This document shows positions 26,208 through 35,121 of a stretch of 64,000 nucleotides of DNA, piece after piece. The stretch comes from Algicella marina (lineage in GTDB: Bacteria; Pseudomonadota; Alphaproteobacteria; Rhodobacterales; Rhodobacteraceae). The position numbers were made by a program, and so were the translations under genes. Location of the stretch: contig NZ_CP046620.1 in the NCBI RefSeq assembly GCF_009931615.1, forward strand, positions 3,704,501-3,768,500, in the 5' to 3' direction. Numbering within the stretch: the stretch's first letter is position 1; every line of letters starts with the position of its first letter. Below the pieces are notes generated by a model, which searched no databases, had not been told where the DNA came from, and worked only from the letters and a program-made list of their open reading frames with translations.

Positions 26208-27706
26208 TCACGCTCCGCCCCGCATGGCCTGAAGAGGCCGGGCGGCTGGCGGAGATCGCCGAGGCAGCCTTTGGCGGCTACATCGCCGCCATCGGCAAAC
26301 CGCCGGCGCCGATGTATCCCGATTTTCCGGCTCTGATCGCCAAGGGGCGTGTCTGGGTCAACGAGGACCTTTCTGCATACAGCGTCCACTATCGCGATGG
26401 CGATGCGCTCCACCTCGAAGCGGTAGTCGTTGCGCCGGATGCGCAGGGCAGGGGGCTGGGGCGGAAGGTGATCGCCTGGGTGGAGGCCGAGGCACGGCGG
26501 CTCGGCCTGCCCCGTGTCGAGCTTTACACCAATGCCGCGATGGCCGGCCCGCTGCGGCTCTACCCTGCGCTTGGCTATGCCGAGGTTTCGCGCCATGAAG
26601 AGGCGGGTTTCGCCCGCGTATTCTTCGAAAAGGATGTGCGTGGGCTGGAGGTGCACCCTGTCCGCCGTGCCCTGCTCATGCAGGCCACGATCTGCCGCCG
26701 TCTGAAATCGCCGTTCACGGCGGCCGTCATAGATTGCATCACGGCGGCGCTTCGCGAAGGCACGGTGCTTGGCGACAGGGTGCTGCACTGGCCAGGCGAT
26801 CCCGCCCCGCGCGGCGACGCACTTGCTTTGCGCCTCGCCGGAGCGCTGCACGTTTGCGTTCGCGCGGGCCGGTTGCCGCGGCTTGCGGAATTCTATCCAC
26901 CGGCAGCCATGTCCGCCTTCGCTGACCTTCAGGACGCGGTCACGGAGGCTTGCCGGGCAGAGGGGCAGATGCTCGCCGACTGGCTGACCTTCGCGCCGCA
27001 AACGAACGAGACCGGCCGCTCCGCTGCGCTCTATCCCGGATTGATGGCCATTGCGGATCGCTTCGGTTTGCCGATGGATCTGCTGGAGCTCGGTGCCAGT
27101 GCGGGATTGAACACGAACCTGGCCCGCTATGGTTATACCCTGGGCGGCACGGACTTCGGAGACAGGAAAAGCGCCGTGCAGATCGTGCCAGAGTGGCGCG
27201 GCCCGGCGCCCACCGGTCCTGAGCCGTGCATCGGTTCGGCTTGTGGTGTCGACCTCAACCCGTTGGACACGGCGAATCCGGAAGTCGCGCGTCGCCTAAT
27301 GGCCTATGCATGGCCCGACCAGCCGGAGCGACTGGCGCGGCTCGAAGCGGCCATCGCCATCGCCCGCGCGCATCCGCCGCGACTCGTTGCCGGTGATGCG
27401 GCCGACTGGCTGGAGGCTGAACTCGCCGCTACGGCCCTGCCCGGCCGCGTGCGCGTGGTGTGCCATACCATCGCTTTCCAGTACTTCCCGCCCGACTCGC
27501 AGGCCCGCATCCGCGCCGCCCTTGCGGCAGCCGGCGCACGGGCAGGGGCGGAGGCGCCGCTGGCATGGCTGACATTGGAATTCGAGGATACGGTCAACCC
27601 GGTGCTCTGCCTGCAGACATGGCCGGGTGGTGGCCGCGAAACCCTGGCCACGGCCCACCCGCACGGCACATGGATCGAGTGGCGCGGGGAGGAAGCAACA
27701 GCATGA
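26204..27706 (+). CDS. GNAT acetyltransferase - DUF2332 fusion protein
   Basis: One open frame of 500 codons with two parts. Residues 1-145 are a GNAT domain: [21 protein letters not shown] is the acetyl-CoA loop and LRLYPALGY the motif B helix. Residues from about 155 match DUF2332: [14 protein letters not shown] at its start, [19 protein letters not shown] in the middle and [11 protein letters not shown] towards the end; the LGASAGLN and CH segments recall a SAM-binding fold, but no reaction is known. There is no internal stop or frameshift. The GTG start shares GTGA with trpS. Confidence 0.82.
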   Translation: MITLRPAWPEEAGRLAEIAEAAFGGYIAAIGKPPAPMYPDFPALIAKGRVWVNEDLSAYSVHYRDGDALHLEAVVVAPDAQGRGLGRKVIAWVEAEARRLGLPRVELYTNAAMAGPLRLYPALGYAEVSRHEEAGFARVFFEKDVRGLEVHPVRRALLMQATICRRLKSPFTAAVIDCITAALREGTVLGDRVLHWPGDPAPRGDALALRLAGALHVCVRAGRLPRLAEFYPPAAMSAFADLQDAVTEACRAEGQMLADWLTFAPQTNETGRSAALYPGLMAIADRFGLPMDLLELGASAGLNTNLARYGYTLGGTDFGDRKSAVQIVPEWRGPAPTGPEPCIGSACGVDLNPLDTANPEVARRLMAYAWPDQPERLARLEAAIAIARAHPPRLVAGDAADWLEAELAATALPGRVRVVCHTIAFQYFPPDSQARIRAALAAAGARAGAEAPLAWLTLEFEDTVNPVLCLQTWPGGGRETLATAHPHGTWIEWRGEEATA

Positions 27707-28092
27707 AAACCTACCTTCTTGCCATCCTTCTGACCGTCCCGGCCACTTTCGCCGCGGCCGAACCGTTCAAATGCCGGGTCACCGATGTACTGTTGTCGTC
27801 GGAAGAAAATCCCGAGTTCGTACGCAAGAACAAGCAGAAACAGTTCCTGATTACCGTCGGCAGCGAAAGCATCGTCATCGCACAGAGTTCGCCCGACTTC
27901 GCCCCGTCGGAGCGGGAATTCTTCCCGGTCAGCGAGCCCCCGTCCGACATTCTCGCCATGGCGACCGACAGCTTCAGCGTCTCGACCTTCGCGATGCCCT
28001 ACCTGACAAACAGCGGCATCCGTTTCGATGCCACGCTGACATTGCAGACAGCCAACTTCGTCAATGTCTGGACCCTCGATTGCCTGCCATGA
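27703..28092 (+). CDS. Small secreted protein of unknown function
   Basis: A 129-residue protein with a clear Sec signal peptide ([19 protein letters not shown], cleavage expected before EPFKC) and about 110 mature residues with two Cys (FKCRV and LDCLP) that could form a disulfide bridging the two ends. Periplasmic location is expected. I recognise no family. The ATG overlaps the stop of the GNAT-DUF2332 gene. Confidence 0.7.
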   Translation: MKTYLLAILLTVPATFAAAEPFKCRVTDVLLSSEENPEFVRKNKQKQFLITVGSESIVIAQSSPDFAPSEREFFPVSEPPSDILAMATDSFSVSTFAMPYLTNSGIRFDATLTLQTANFVNVWTLDCLP

Positions 28093-28096
28093 CGTC

Positions 28097-28798
28097 TCAG
28101 CGGGCACCGAGGTAGCTGCGCAGGCTTTCCGGAGGGTCGGCAAGAAGCGCCCCGGTGTCCTGCGGCCCCTCGACCGTGCCGTCGGCCACCAGCAGCGTCT
28201 GCGGGCAGATGCGCAACGCGTCCTCCGGTGCGTGGGTGATCATCAGCAGGGTGATCGCCTCCTCCGCGCAGATTTCGGCCACGAGATCGAGCATTTCCAG
28301 CCGCAGCGCAGGGCCGAGGGCGGCGAAGGGTTCGTCCAACAGCAGTAGCGGCCTGCCACGCAACAGCGCCCGTGCCAGTGCCGCCCGACTTTGCTGCCCG
28401 CCCGAAAGGTCCGGCGGCAATGAAGCCTCCTTCCCCTCCAGCCCCACGCGCGCAAGCACCGCGCTCACCCGGTCTTTCTGCGCAGCGTTCAGCCGCAGGT
28501 TCGGCGCGATGCCGAGGCCGGTGTTCTGGGCCAGCGTCAGGTGCGGGAACAGGTTGTTGTCCTGAAACACCATCGTCAGATTGCGTGCGGCAGGCGCTGC
28601 TTGCGTCACATCCTCACCGGCGATCTCGATCCGGCCGGAGGCAGGTTGCAGGAATCCGGCGACGGTGTTCAGCAAGGTCGATTTGCCGCCGCCGGAAGGA
28701 CCGATCACGGCCACCCGGCTCTTCGATTGCACGTCGATATCCGCCAGCAGCCGGAAATCGCCGCGCACCATTTCAAGATCAACGCAACGCAGGGCCAA
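28097..28798 (-). CDS. thiQ: Thiamine/TPP ABC transporter ATP-binding protein
   Basis: ATPase that energises uptake of thiamine and thiamine phosphates with ThiB and ThiP. The 233-residue protein shows Walker A GPSGGGKSTLL, the signature LSGGQQSRAALARAL, Walker B LLLLDEPFAALG and the switch His in LMITHAPED. The TTG start at 28798 keeps the usual N-terminal strand (ALRCVDLEMVRGDF); the ATG at 28771 would remove it. It overlaps thiP by 20 bases. Confidence 0.9.
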   Translation of the reverse strand: MALRCVDLEMVRGDFRLLADIDVQSKSRVAVIGPSGGGKSTLLNTVAGFLQPASGRIEIAGEDVTQAAPAARNLTMVFQDNNLFPHLTLAQNTGLGIAPNLRLNAAQKDRVSAVLARVGLEGKEASLPPDLSGGQQSRAALARALLRGRPLLLLDEPFAALGPALRLEMLDLVAEICAEEAITLLMITHAPEDALRICPQTLLVADGTVEGPQDTGALLADPPESLRSYLGAR

Positions 28799-30353
28799 GC
28801 CGTCCTCCCCGATCGAAAACCCAGAACAGCAGCAGCGACAGAGCCATCAGCACCAGCGCCGCGCCCGCCGCCTCCTCCATCCGGTAGGCACCCATCAATC
28901 GGTACATGTACAGCGGAAGTGTCTCCACCCCCGGGGGTGCGAACAGGGTAATGACGCCGAGATCCCCCATCGACAACGCGGCTGCCAGCCCCAGCGCAAA
29001 ACCGGCAGGGCGGCGAATCGCGGGCCATGTCACCAGCCGCAACCGTGCCCACCCGGTAAGATCCAGCGATGCGGCCAGTGGCCCGAACCGGGCCTCCGCC
29101 TGCCGCAGCGCCGGCACAAGCGCCCGCAGGGCGAAGGGCAGGGCGGCCATGGCGTTCAGCAGGCCGGTGATCGGCAGCGCGAAGGCGAACGGCGAAGCGA
29201 ACGGATTCAGCAGGATGAAAAGCCCGGTCCCCATCACGAAAGGCGATGCCGCCAACAACAGCAAGCCGAGGCCTTCCACCACGATGCCGCGCGTTCGCGA
29301 CAGGCCAGCGACCCACACCGCGAGGGCCAGCGCCATTGCTGTCGAGACAAATGCACTGCCGAGTGCAACGGCGAGGCTTGTCGCCACCGCAGGGGCGAAA
29401 CCAGAAGTCATGCCGCCGGTCAGCCCCCAGACCCCGTTCCAGGCGATAAGCACCAGCGGTGCCAGCAGAAAGGCGAGCATAGCACAGAGGATGAGACCAT
29501 CGACGAAACGCTGGCGGTGGTTGGTGCCGGCGCGTATGTCCGGCGCGGTGATACTGCCGCCCACGGGCTGAAGCCGCGTCAGTGACAGCGCCAACACGGC
29601 GACGCCGCCGCAGATTGCGAACTGCACCAGCGCCAGCCGTGCCGCCTGTCCGAGGTCGAACTCGAACCGCAACGCCTGATAGATTGCCAGTTCCACAGTC
29701 GTCGCCTTCGGCCCGCCGCCCAGCGCCAGCACCGTGGCAAAACTGGTCATGCACAGTAGAAAGACAAGCAGGAAAGCGCCCGGAAGTACGGCCCGCAACA
29801 TCGGCATCTCGATGATGCGGAAGCGGGCCAGCGGCGTCAGCCCAAGCCCGGCGGCGAGGCGGAATTGCGTCTCCGGGATCGCGGCCCATCCCTGCAGCAA
29901 CAGCCGCGTCACCAGCGGCAGGTTGAAAAACACGTGTGCCAGCAGGATGCCGGGTAAACCGTAGATATCGAGTCGGGGCAGGCCCAGCGGCACCAGCAGG
30001 TCGTTGACGACGCCACCGCGCCCCCAGATTGCCAGCAATCCCAGAACGGCGACGATCACCGGCAGGATGAAGGGCGCGCCCAGCAGCGTGATCGCCAGAC
30101 TTCTGCCCGGAAACCGTCGGCGCACCAGCGCACGCGCCAACGGCACCGCCAGCGCGGCGCTGATTGTGGCCGACAGCAACGACTGGAGCAGCGTGAAGCG
30201 GATGGCGGCCCAGTCGAACCGTGTCAGCCCGCCGGAGCGCTCCACCGTCAGCAGCGCAGCGACGGAACCGAAAGTCAGCAGCAGCACCAGCGCCAGCACA
30301 CCGATGCCGGGCAGGGCGGCGGAGAAGTTATTCCGGCCCGCCTTCAGGCTCAC
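28779..30353 (-). CDS. thiP: Thiamine/TPP ABC transporter permease
   Basis: Inner-membrane permease of about 524 residues with two homologous six-helix halves, as in ThiP and ferric-iron FbpB-type permeases. The cytoplasmic EAA-like loops are visible around IPETQFRLAAGLGLTPLARF and LRQAEARFGPLAASLDL. I choose the GTG at 30353, which overlaps the thiB stop as GTGA and has a GGAGG ribosome binding site about 10 bases upstream; a GTG at 30374 is also in frame but lies before that site. Confidence 0.9.
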   Translation of the reverse strand: MSLKAGRNNFSAALPGIGVLALVLLLTFGSVAALLTVERSGGLTRFDWAAIRFTLLQSLLSATISAALAVPLARALVRRRFPGRSLAITLLGAPFILPVIVAVLGLLAIWGRGGVVNDLLVPLGLPRLDIYGLPGILLAHVFFNLPLVTRLLLQGWAAIPETQFRLAAGLGLTPLARFRIIEMPMLRAVLPGAFLLVFLLCMTSFATVLALGGGPKATTVELAIYQALRFEFDLGQAARLALVQFAICGGVAVLALSLTRLQPVGGSITAPDIRAGTNHRQRFVDGLILCAMLAFLLAPLVLIAWNGVWGLTGGMTSGFAPAVATSLAVALGSAFVSTAMALALAVWVAGLSRTRGIVVEGLGLLLLAASPFVMGTGLFILLNPFASPFAFALPITGLLNAMAALPFALRALVPALRQAEARFGPLAASLDLTGWARLRLVTWPAIRRPAGFALGLAAALSMGDLGVITLFAPPGVETLPLYMYRLMGAYRMEEAAGAALVLMALSLLLFWVFDRGGRLGPALR

Positions 30354-31333
30354 TGAGACAGCGCCTCCTGCCACTCCTCTATCGCCGTCTTGCGCAGCGC
30401 TTCGGCTTCTTCCGGCGGGAACAGCAGCGCCTTCTCGGGGGTGATCAGCTTGCCGAAGGCCGGATCAAGCTCCGTCGCCACCGCCGGATACATCCAGTTG
30501 GTCGTCGGAATGATCGACTGGAAGGCGTCGGTCAGCATGAATGCCATGAAATCCCGCGCCAGGTCCGGCTGATCGGTCGATTTCAGGATACCCGCCACTT
30601 CCACCTGCGTGTAGTGGCCTTCGGTGAACGGCGCCGCATGCTTGGTGTCGTCTTCCTCGGCGACCATGTGATAGGCAGGAGATGTGGTGTAGGACAGCAC
30701 CATGTCCGCCTCGCCTTCGAGGAACATGGAATAGGATTCGCTCCAGCCCTTCGTGACGGTCAGGATACGTGGTGCCAATGCTTCCCACATCGCCTGCGCC
30801 TCGTCACCGTAGGCGGCCTTTACCCAGAATACGAGCGAAAGACCGGGCGTGGAACTGCGTGGATCCTGAATGACCACGGAGAGATCGCTCTCGGCAAGTT
30901 CACGGAAGCTTGCGGGCGGCTCAGACAGCCGGGTCTCGTCATAGATGAAGGCGAAGTGCGACCAGTCATAGGGCAGGAAGATTGGGTCGTTCCATTCGAC
31001 CGGCACCGTCAGGTCGGCGGGTGCGCCACCGTGCTCGGCGAAAAGCCCGGTCGCCGTGGCCGCCTCGGTCAGCGACGTGTCCAACCCCAGCACGATATCG
31101 GCTTCGGTGCGTTCGCCCTCCAGCCGCACCCGCGCCAGCAGTGCCGCACCGTCACCGGCGCTGACGAAGTTGAGGTCGCAGCCGCAGGTCTCCTCGAAGG
31201 CGGCCTCGATCTGCGGGCCCGGCCCCCATTCGGCGACGAAACTGTCGTATGTGTAGACGGTGAGCGTCGGTGTCTGGGCCGCGGCACTGCCGGCAAGCAG
31301 TGCGAGGGCCGCAGATGTCAGGAAAGTCCGCAT
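30350..31333 (-). CDS. thiB: Thiamine/TPP periplasmic binding protein
   Basis: Periplasmic solute-binding protein of 327 residues with a signal peptide (MRTFLTSAALALLAGSAAA) followed by QTPTLTVYTYDSFVAEWG, the usual opening of the TbpA/ThiB family. The TPP riboswitch directly upstream and thiP and thiQ downstream fix its role in thiamine uptake. Its Shine-Dalgarno sequence (CAGAGG on the minus strand, 31344-31339) is complementary to a CCTCTG at 31371-31366, the likely target of riboswitch control. Confidence 0.94.
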   Translation of the reverse strand: MRTFLTSAALALLAGSAAAQTPTLTVYTYDSFVAEWGPGPQIEAAFEETCGCDLNFVSAGDGAALLARVRLEGERTEADIVLGLDTSLTEAATATGLFAEHGGAPADLTVPVEWNDPIFLPYDWSHFAFIYDETRLSEPPASFRELAESDLSVVIQDPRSSTPGLSLVFWVKAAYGDEAQAMWEALAPRILTVTKGWSESYSMFLEGEADMVLSYTTSPAYHMVAEEDDTKHAAPFTEGHYTQVEVAGILKSTDQPDLARDFMAFMLTDAFQSIIPTTNWMYPAVATELDPAFGKLITPEKALLFPPEEAEALRKTAIEEWQEALSQ

Positions 31334-31379
31334 GGCATCCTCTGTGTTCTGCGGCGTATGGCAGGCAGAGGGTACGTGT

Positions 31380-31466
31380 CTCTGACCTTCCCTACGCCGG
31401 TGTGATCCGGTTCAGGTTCAACGGGTTCGCGCAATGCATCTCAGCCCTTGTGGGGACACCCCGAGG
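31380..31466 (-). promoter_or_regulatory. TPP (thi-box) riboswitch upstream of thiBPQ
   Basis: On the minus strand the conserved core is present in order: CTCGGGGTGTCC, GGGCTGAGATG, GAACCCGTTGAACCTGA, CCGGAT and CCGGCGTAGGGAA. The CTGAGA and GCGTAGGGAA elements bind the pyrimidine and pyrophosphate parts of TPP. No terminator lies between it and thiB. A CAGAG at the 3' border (31384-31380) and the thiB Shine-Dalgarno CAGAGG compete for the same CCTCTG, which points to translational control: TPP would favour the repressed state. Confidence 0.95.
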
Positions 31467-31600
31467 TATCCCGGAAGCTAGTGCCGCGGGCGGGCGTAGG
31501 CAAGGCGGAAGTGCCGCGGCGGACGGGGCTTGCCTTTTCGGCGCCAGACGTCACCTTGAAGCCGCAACGGCACGACAGGCACGAGGAAAGGACCCAGCCC

Positions 31601-32056
31601 ATGACACTCTCCGTATATCTCTCCGGTGAAATCCACACCGACTGGCGCGAAGACATCATGGCGGGTTGCAAGGCGGCGGGCCTCGACATCGCCTTTTCCA
31701 GCCCTGTGACGGATCACGCGGCTTCCGACGATTGCGGTGTCGCCATCCTCGGGGCCGAGGAGAACAAGTTCTGGCACGACCACAAGGGTGCCAAGCTGAA
31801 CGCGATCCGCACCCGCAAAGGTATCGAGGATGCCGATGTAGTGGTGGTCCGTTTCGGGGAGAAGTACAAGCAGTGGAACGCGGCCTTCGATGCCGGCATG
31901 GCGGCCGCACTTGGCAAATCCTTGATCGTCCTGCACGGTGCCGACCACCAGCATGCGCTGAAGGAAGTTGACGCCGCCGCCCTGGCCGTGGCGGAGGAAC
32001 CGCGACAGGTCGTGGAAATGCTGACCTACGTTCTCCGCGGCACCCTTCCGGGCTGA
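31601..32056 (+). CDS. YtoQ family protein
   Basis: A 151-residue cytoplasmic protein similar to the YtoQ family: TLSVYLSGEIHTDWRE at the start, FSSPVTDH, then VAILGAEENKFWHDHKGAKLN and a C-terminal EVDAAALAVAEEP. The fold resembles nucleoside 2-deoxyribosyltransferases (SGEIHTDW and a later Glu region), so a nucleotide-related role is possible but unproven. The aggaaagg ribosome binding site supports the ATG at 31601; the frame is open upstream through the riboswitch region on the other strand. Confidence 0.75.
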   Translation: MTLSVYLSGEIHTDWREDIMAGCKAAGLDIAFSSPVTDHAASDDCGVAILGAEENKFWHDHKGAKLNAIRTRKGIEDADVVVVRFGEKYKQWNAAFDAGMAAALGKSLIVLHGADHQHALKEVDAAALAVAEEPRQVVEMLTYVLRGTLPG

Positions 32057-32104
32057 TGATGTTTGGCAGCACTCACGTAGGGTGAGCGCTAACATGTTGA
32101 AATT

Positions 32105-32184
32105 ACGGGCATTTACCAAAATTTTGCTTGCCCGTGTAACCCTCCTTCACTCAAGATTCAAGCATGAGATCCGAGTGAAGGAGG
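32105..32184 (+). promoter_or_regulatory. Two hairpins, the second masking the usg ribosome binding site
   Basis: Hairpin 1 pairs acgggca (32105-32111) with tgcccgt (32129-32135). Hairpin 2 pairs CCTCCTTCACTC (32141-32152) with GAGTGAAGGAGG (32173-32184), a perfect 12-bp stem with a 20-base loop. The 3' arm of hairpin 2 contains the whole Shine-Dalgarno AAGGAGG, 4 bases before the usg ATG. In a folded leader ribosome entry would be blocked, so heat, an RNA partner or a protein would be needed to open it. The effect is inferred; the pairing is plainly visible. Confidence 0.6.
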
Positions 32185-32188
32185 CAAC

Positions 32189-32458
32189 ATGAAGTTATCG
32201 GATACCGAATTGATGCTGAACGGTCACGGGCTGGTGACCGCAGAGATTACATACCGGATGCCGGATTTTCAGTCGATGCTGCAGGTTTTTACCTGGCAGG
32301 ACTACGATCTTGCGCCGGAATTCCCCAAGCTGCACGGGTTCCTCGATTTCTGGAAGGAAAGCCTCGACGGCCCGCTGCACTCCGTTCGCTACAGCCACCA
32401 GAAGCTGATCCGCGCGGGTGAGTGGCGCAAGGTCGACGGCGAGATCCTTCTGCACTGA
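32189..32458 (+). CDS. usg: Usg family protein
   Basis: An 89-residue protein of the Usg family, a small conserved group found mainly in alphaproteobacteria. The core LVTAEITYRMPDFQSMLQ, FTWQDYDLAPEFPKLHGFLDFW and DGPLHSVRYSHQKLI is diagnostic. Function is unknown; the name comes from an old link to a gene upstream of tRNA pseudouridine synthase in enterobacteria and should not be read as activity. Its ribosome binding site lies inside a perfect hairpin. Confidence 0.9.
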   Translation: MKLSDTELMLNGHGLVTAEITYRMPDFQSMLQVFTWQDYDLAPEFPKLHGFLDFWKESLDGPLHSVRYSHQKLIRAGEWRKVDGEILLH

Positions 32459-32490
32459 CAGCGCAGAGCCTGCCACGGGAACCGGCGTGC

Positions 32491-32546
32491 GACCTGCTGC
32501 GCAGGTCCCGGTGGCCGGGTCCACCGGAAACGCCTGCAAGGCGTTT
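32491..32546. terminator. Two hairpins between convergent usg and gst
   Basis: gacctgc (32491-32497) pairs with gcaggtc (32501-32507) around TGC; AAACGCC (32528-32534) pairs with GGCGTTT (32540-32546) around TGCAA. The second has A and T runs at its base on both strands, so it could end transcription of usg on + and of gst on -. Neither has a long U tract. Confidence 0.45.
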
Positions 32547-32592
32547 GCACGCCTTGCCGCCTGCACCGGGCGCTGCGCACCGGCCGCGAGTC

Positions 32593-33300
32593 TCAGCCGT
32601 TGCGGTCAGGAATGTTCAGACCCTTCTCGCTCGGAGGCCGCGCAATCGCCGCGTCCAGCCAGCGGTTGACGTTGGGCATGTCCGTCAGACCGACCAGATC
32701 ACCGGCCTCGTAGAACACCTTCAGGCCGCGCACCCACGGGAAAATGGCGATGTCGGCGATGGTGTAGAGATCGCCCATGATCCATTCGCGCCCCTCCAGC
32801 CGTTGTTCCAGCACCTTCAGCAGCCGGTTGGCCTCGTTGACATAGCGTTCGCGCGGGCGCGGATCCTCGATATCCCTGCCGGCGAACTTGTGAAAAAAGC
32901 CCAGTTGCCCGAACATCGGCCCGATACCGCCCATCTGGAACATCAGCCACTGTATCGTCTCGTATTTTCCGGCAGCATCGCCCGGGATCAGCTTGCCGGT
33001 CTTCTCTGCCAGGTAGATCAGGATCGCACCGGATTCCCACAGGCCTATCGGCGCGCCGCCCGGCCCGTCGGGATCGACGATCGCCGGGATCTTGTTGTTG
33101 GGGTTGAGCGACAGGAATGCATCGCTCTTCACGTCTTCGTCGGCCAGCGTCACCTTGTGGGCCTCATAGGGCAGCCCCAGTTCCTCCAGCGCGATCGAAA
33201 CCTTCACGCCATTCGGCGTCGGGAAAGAGTAGAGCTGGATGACGTCCGGGTTGGTTGCAGGCCAGCGCTGCGTGATCGGAAAGCTGGAGAGATCGGCCAT
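32593..33300 (-). CDS. Glutathione S-transferase, Nu-class-like (YfcG/YghU type)
   Basis: A 235-residue cytosolic GST. The N-terminal thioredoxin-like domain has LYSFPTPNGVKVSIALEE, with the TPNGxKV motif of the disulfide-reducing Nu class rather than a Cys or Ser box; NPNNKIPAIVD and WESGAILIYLAEKTG bind glutathione. The C-terminal helical domain runs from about residue 105. Relatives reduce disulfides with two glutathiones. The gene is divergent from mscL over 176 bases. Confidence 0.9.
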   Translation of the reverse strand: MADLSSFPITQRWPATNPDVIQLYSFPTPNGVKVSIALEELGLPYEAHKVTLADEDVKSDAFLSLNPNNKIPAIVDPDGPGGAPIGLWESGAILIYLAEKTGKLIPGDAAGKYETIQWLMFQMGGIGPMFGQLGFFHKFAGRDIEDPRPRERYVNEANRLLKVLEQRLEGREWIMGDLYTIADIAIFPWVRGLKVFYEAGDLVGLTDMPNVNRWLDAAIARPPSEKGLNIPDRNG

Positions 33301-33476
33301 CTTGGTGTCCTTGTGTCTGAGTTGTCGCCCTTACCTGTGCTTCCTTTGCGTCAAAACAAACCCCCGAACAGGAAACATGTTGTTTTTTGGCTATACTTGT
33401 TGCACCTGTCCGCACCGCCGGGGATTCTCAGGCGATCTGTGGAACAGTGTCAGTCAAAAACAGGAGTGGGAACAAC

Positions 33477-33863
33477 ATGATCAACGAATTCAAGGATTTC
33501 ATCGCCAAGGGCAATGTCATGGACATGGCCGTCGGTATCATCATCGGCGCGGCCTTCACGGCGATCGTCACCTCGCTGGTGGATGATCTCGTCAACCCGC
33601 TGATCGGCCTGTTCGTCGGCGGCGTCGACTTTTCCGGCATCAGCTTCGGCCTCGGCGAAGCGCAGTTCATGATCGGCAACTTCATCAACGCCGTCATCAA
33701 GTTCCTGATCATCGCATGGGTCGTGTTCCTGCTCGTCAAGATGGTGAACCGCGTCAGCGCCATGGCAGAGAAGCCCGACGATGTGGCACCTGAAGTCGAT
33801 ACCGGCCCATCCGAGAAGGACATCCTGATCGAGATCCGCGACTCGCTGAAAGCCGGTTCCTGA
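33477..33863 (+). CDS. mscL: Large-conductance mechanosensitive channel
   Basis: Pentameric inner-membrane channel that opens under extreme tension to release solutes on osmotic downshock. The product has 128 residues: N-terminal amphipathic helix ([17 protein letters not shown]), the TM1 pore helix [21 protein letters not shown]2 with [16 protein letters not shown] and a charged C-terminal helix. The ATG at 33477 follows aggagtggg; the frame is open upstream but without likeness to MscL. A strong hairpin follows. Confidence 0.96.
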   Translation: MINEFKDFIAKGNVMDMAVGIIIGAAFTAIVTSLVDDLVNPLIGLFVGGVDFSGISFGLGEAQFMIGNFINAVIKFLIIAWVVFLLVKMVNRVSAMAEKPDDVAPEVDTGPSEKDILIEIRDSLKAGS

Positions 33864-33886
33864 AGATCAGGCCGTCCGACAATTCA

Positions 33887-33914
33887 GGGGGCCGCTCGAC
33901 GGCGAGCGGCCCCC
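33887..33914. terminator. Strong hairpin between convergent mscL and ald
   Basis: An 11-bp perfect stem, gggggccgctc (33887-33897) with gagcggccccc (33904-33914), around a 6-base loop, 23 bases after the mscL stop. No T run follows on either strand, so it may act as a bidirectional pause or RNA-stabilising hairpin rather than a full intrinsic terminator. Confidence 0.5.
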
Positions 33915-33950
33915 GATGCCTTCAGCCGGGCGGCGGATCAGGGCTCGGCG

Positions 33951-35069
33951 TCAGAGCTTGAGCGCCAGTCGCGGCGACAGCACATCCAGCCCCAACGCCC
34001 GGCCCACTGCCGCATAGGTCAGCTTGCCTGAATGGGTGTTCAACCCTGCCAGCAGGTGCGGGTCGTCCTCGCAGGCCTGTCGCCAGCCCTTGTTCGCCAG
34101 TGCCAGCATGAACGGCATCGTCGCGTTGCCGAGCGCGATGGTCGCCGTCCGCGCCACGGCGCCGGGCATGTTGGCGACGCAGTAGTGCAAGATACCATCC
34201 ACTTCGTAGATCGGGTCGTCATGTGTCGTGGGTTTCGAGGTCTCGAAACAGCCGCCCTGGTCAATGGCGACATCCACCAGCACCGCGCCTGGCTGCATCT
34301 CCGCCAGTTGCGCCCGGCGCACCAGTTTCGGCGCCGCCGCGCCGGGTATCAGCACCGCGCCAATTACCATGTCTGCCTCGGCGATCAGTTCCGAGACGGC
34401 ACCGCGGGTCGAATAGCGGGTTCGGAACTCCCGCCCGAATAGATCGTCCAGTTGCCGCATTCGCGCCAGCGACAGGTCCAGCACCGTTACTTCAGCACCC
34501 ATTCCGGCCGCGATCCGCGCCGCCTGCGTACCGACAACGCCGCCGCCCAGAACCGCCACTTTCGCGGGGCCGACGCCCGGTACGCCGCCCATCAGCACAC
34601 CGCGGCCGCCGTTGGCTTTCTGCAAGGCCCAGGCACCCATCTGCGGCGCCAGCCGTCCGGCCACTTCCGACATCGGTGCCAGCAGCGGCAGGCCGCCCGC
34701 GCCATCCGTCACTGTCTCGTAGGCAATCGCGGTCACACCGCTTTCCAGCAGATCGCGGGTCTGGTCCGGATCGGGGGCAAGGTGCAGGTAGGTGAACAGA
34801 ACCTGCCCCGCGCGCAAGCGCTTGCGCTCCTCCGTCTGCGGTTCCTTGACCTTCACGATCATCTCCGCCGTGGCGAAAACCTCCTCGGCCGTGTCCACGA
34901 TGTTCGCGCCGACGGCCTCGTAGGCCGCATCGGCGAAACCGGCCCCGGCCCCGGCGTCGCGCTCGATCACCACTTCGTGGCCCGACGCGATAGCTTCCTC
35001 CGCCGCGCGGGGTGTCAGCCCCACCCGGTATTCGCGGGTCTTGATTTCCTTCGGGCATCCGATACGCAT
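33951..35069 (-). CDS. ald: Alanine dehydrogenase
   Basis: NAD-dependent interconversion of L-alanine with pyruvate and ammonia. The product has 372 residues. MRIGCPKEIKTREYRVGLTP at the start, VKVKEPQ with the substrate Lys, FTYLHLAPD with the catalytic His, the Rossmann motif VLGGGVVGTQAA and the CVANMPGAVARTAT region are characteristic. The ATG at 35069 is the family start; the frame remains open beyond it. The divergent Lrp-type gene is the likely regulator, as with AldR. Confidence 0.95.
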   Translation of the reverse strand: MRIGCPKEIKTREYRVGLTPRAAEEAIASGHEVVIERDAGAGAGFADAAYEAVGANIVDTAEEVFATAEMIVKVKEPQTEERKRLRAGQVLFTYLHLAPDPDQTRDLLESGVTAIAYETVTDGAGGLPLLAPMSEVAGRLAPQMGAWALQKANGGRGVLMGGVPGVGPAKVAVLGGGVVGTQAARIAAGMGAEVTVLDLSLARMRQLDDLFGREFRTRYSTRGAVSELIAEADMVIGAVLIPGAAAPKLVRRAQLAEMQPGAVLVDVAIDQGGCFETSKPTTHDDPIYEVDGILHYCVANMPGAVARTATIALGNATMPFMLALANKGWRQACEDDPHLLAGLNTHSGKLTYAAVGRALGLDVLSPRLALKL

Positions 35070-35121
35070 GGCTGTCTCCTCCGTTTTGCACCAGCCTAGC
35101 CCTCTATGTCCGACAGTTCTG

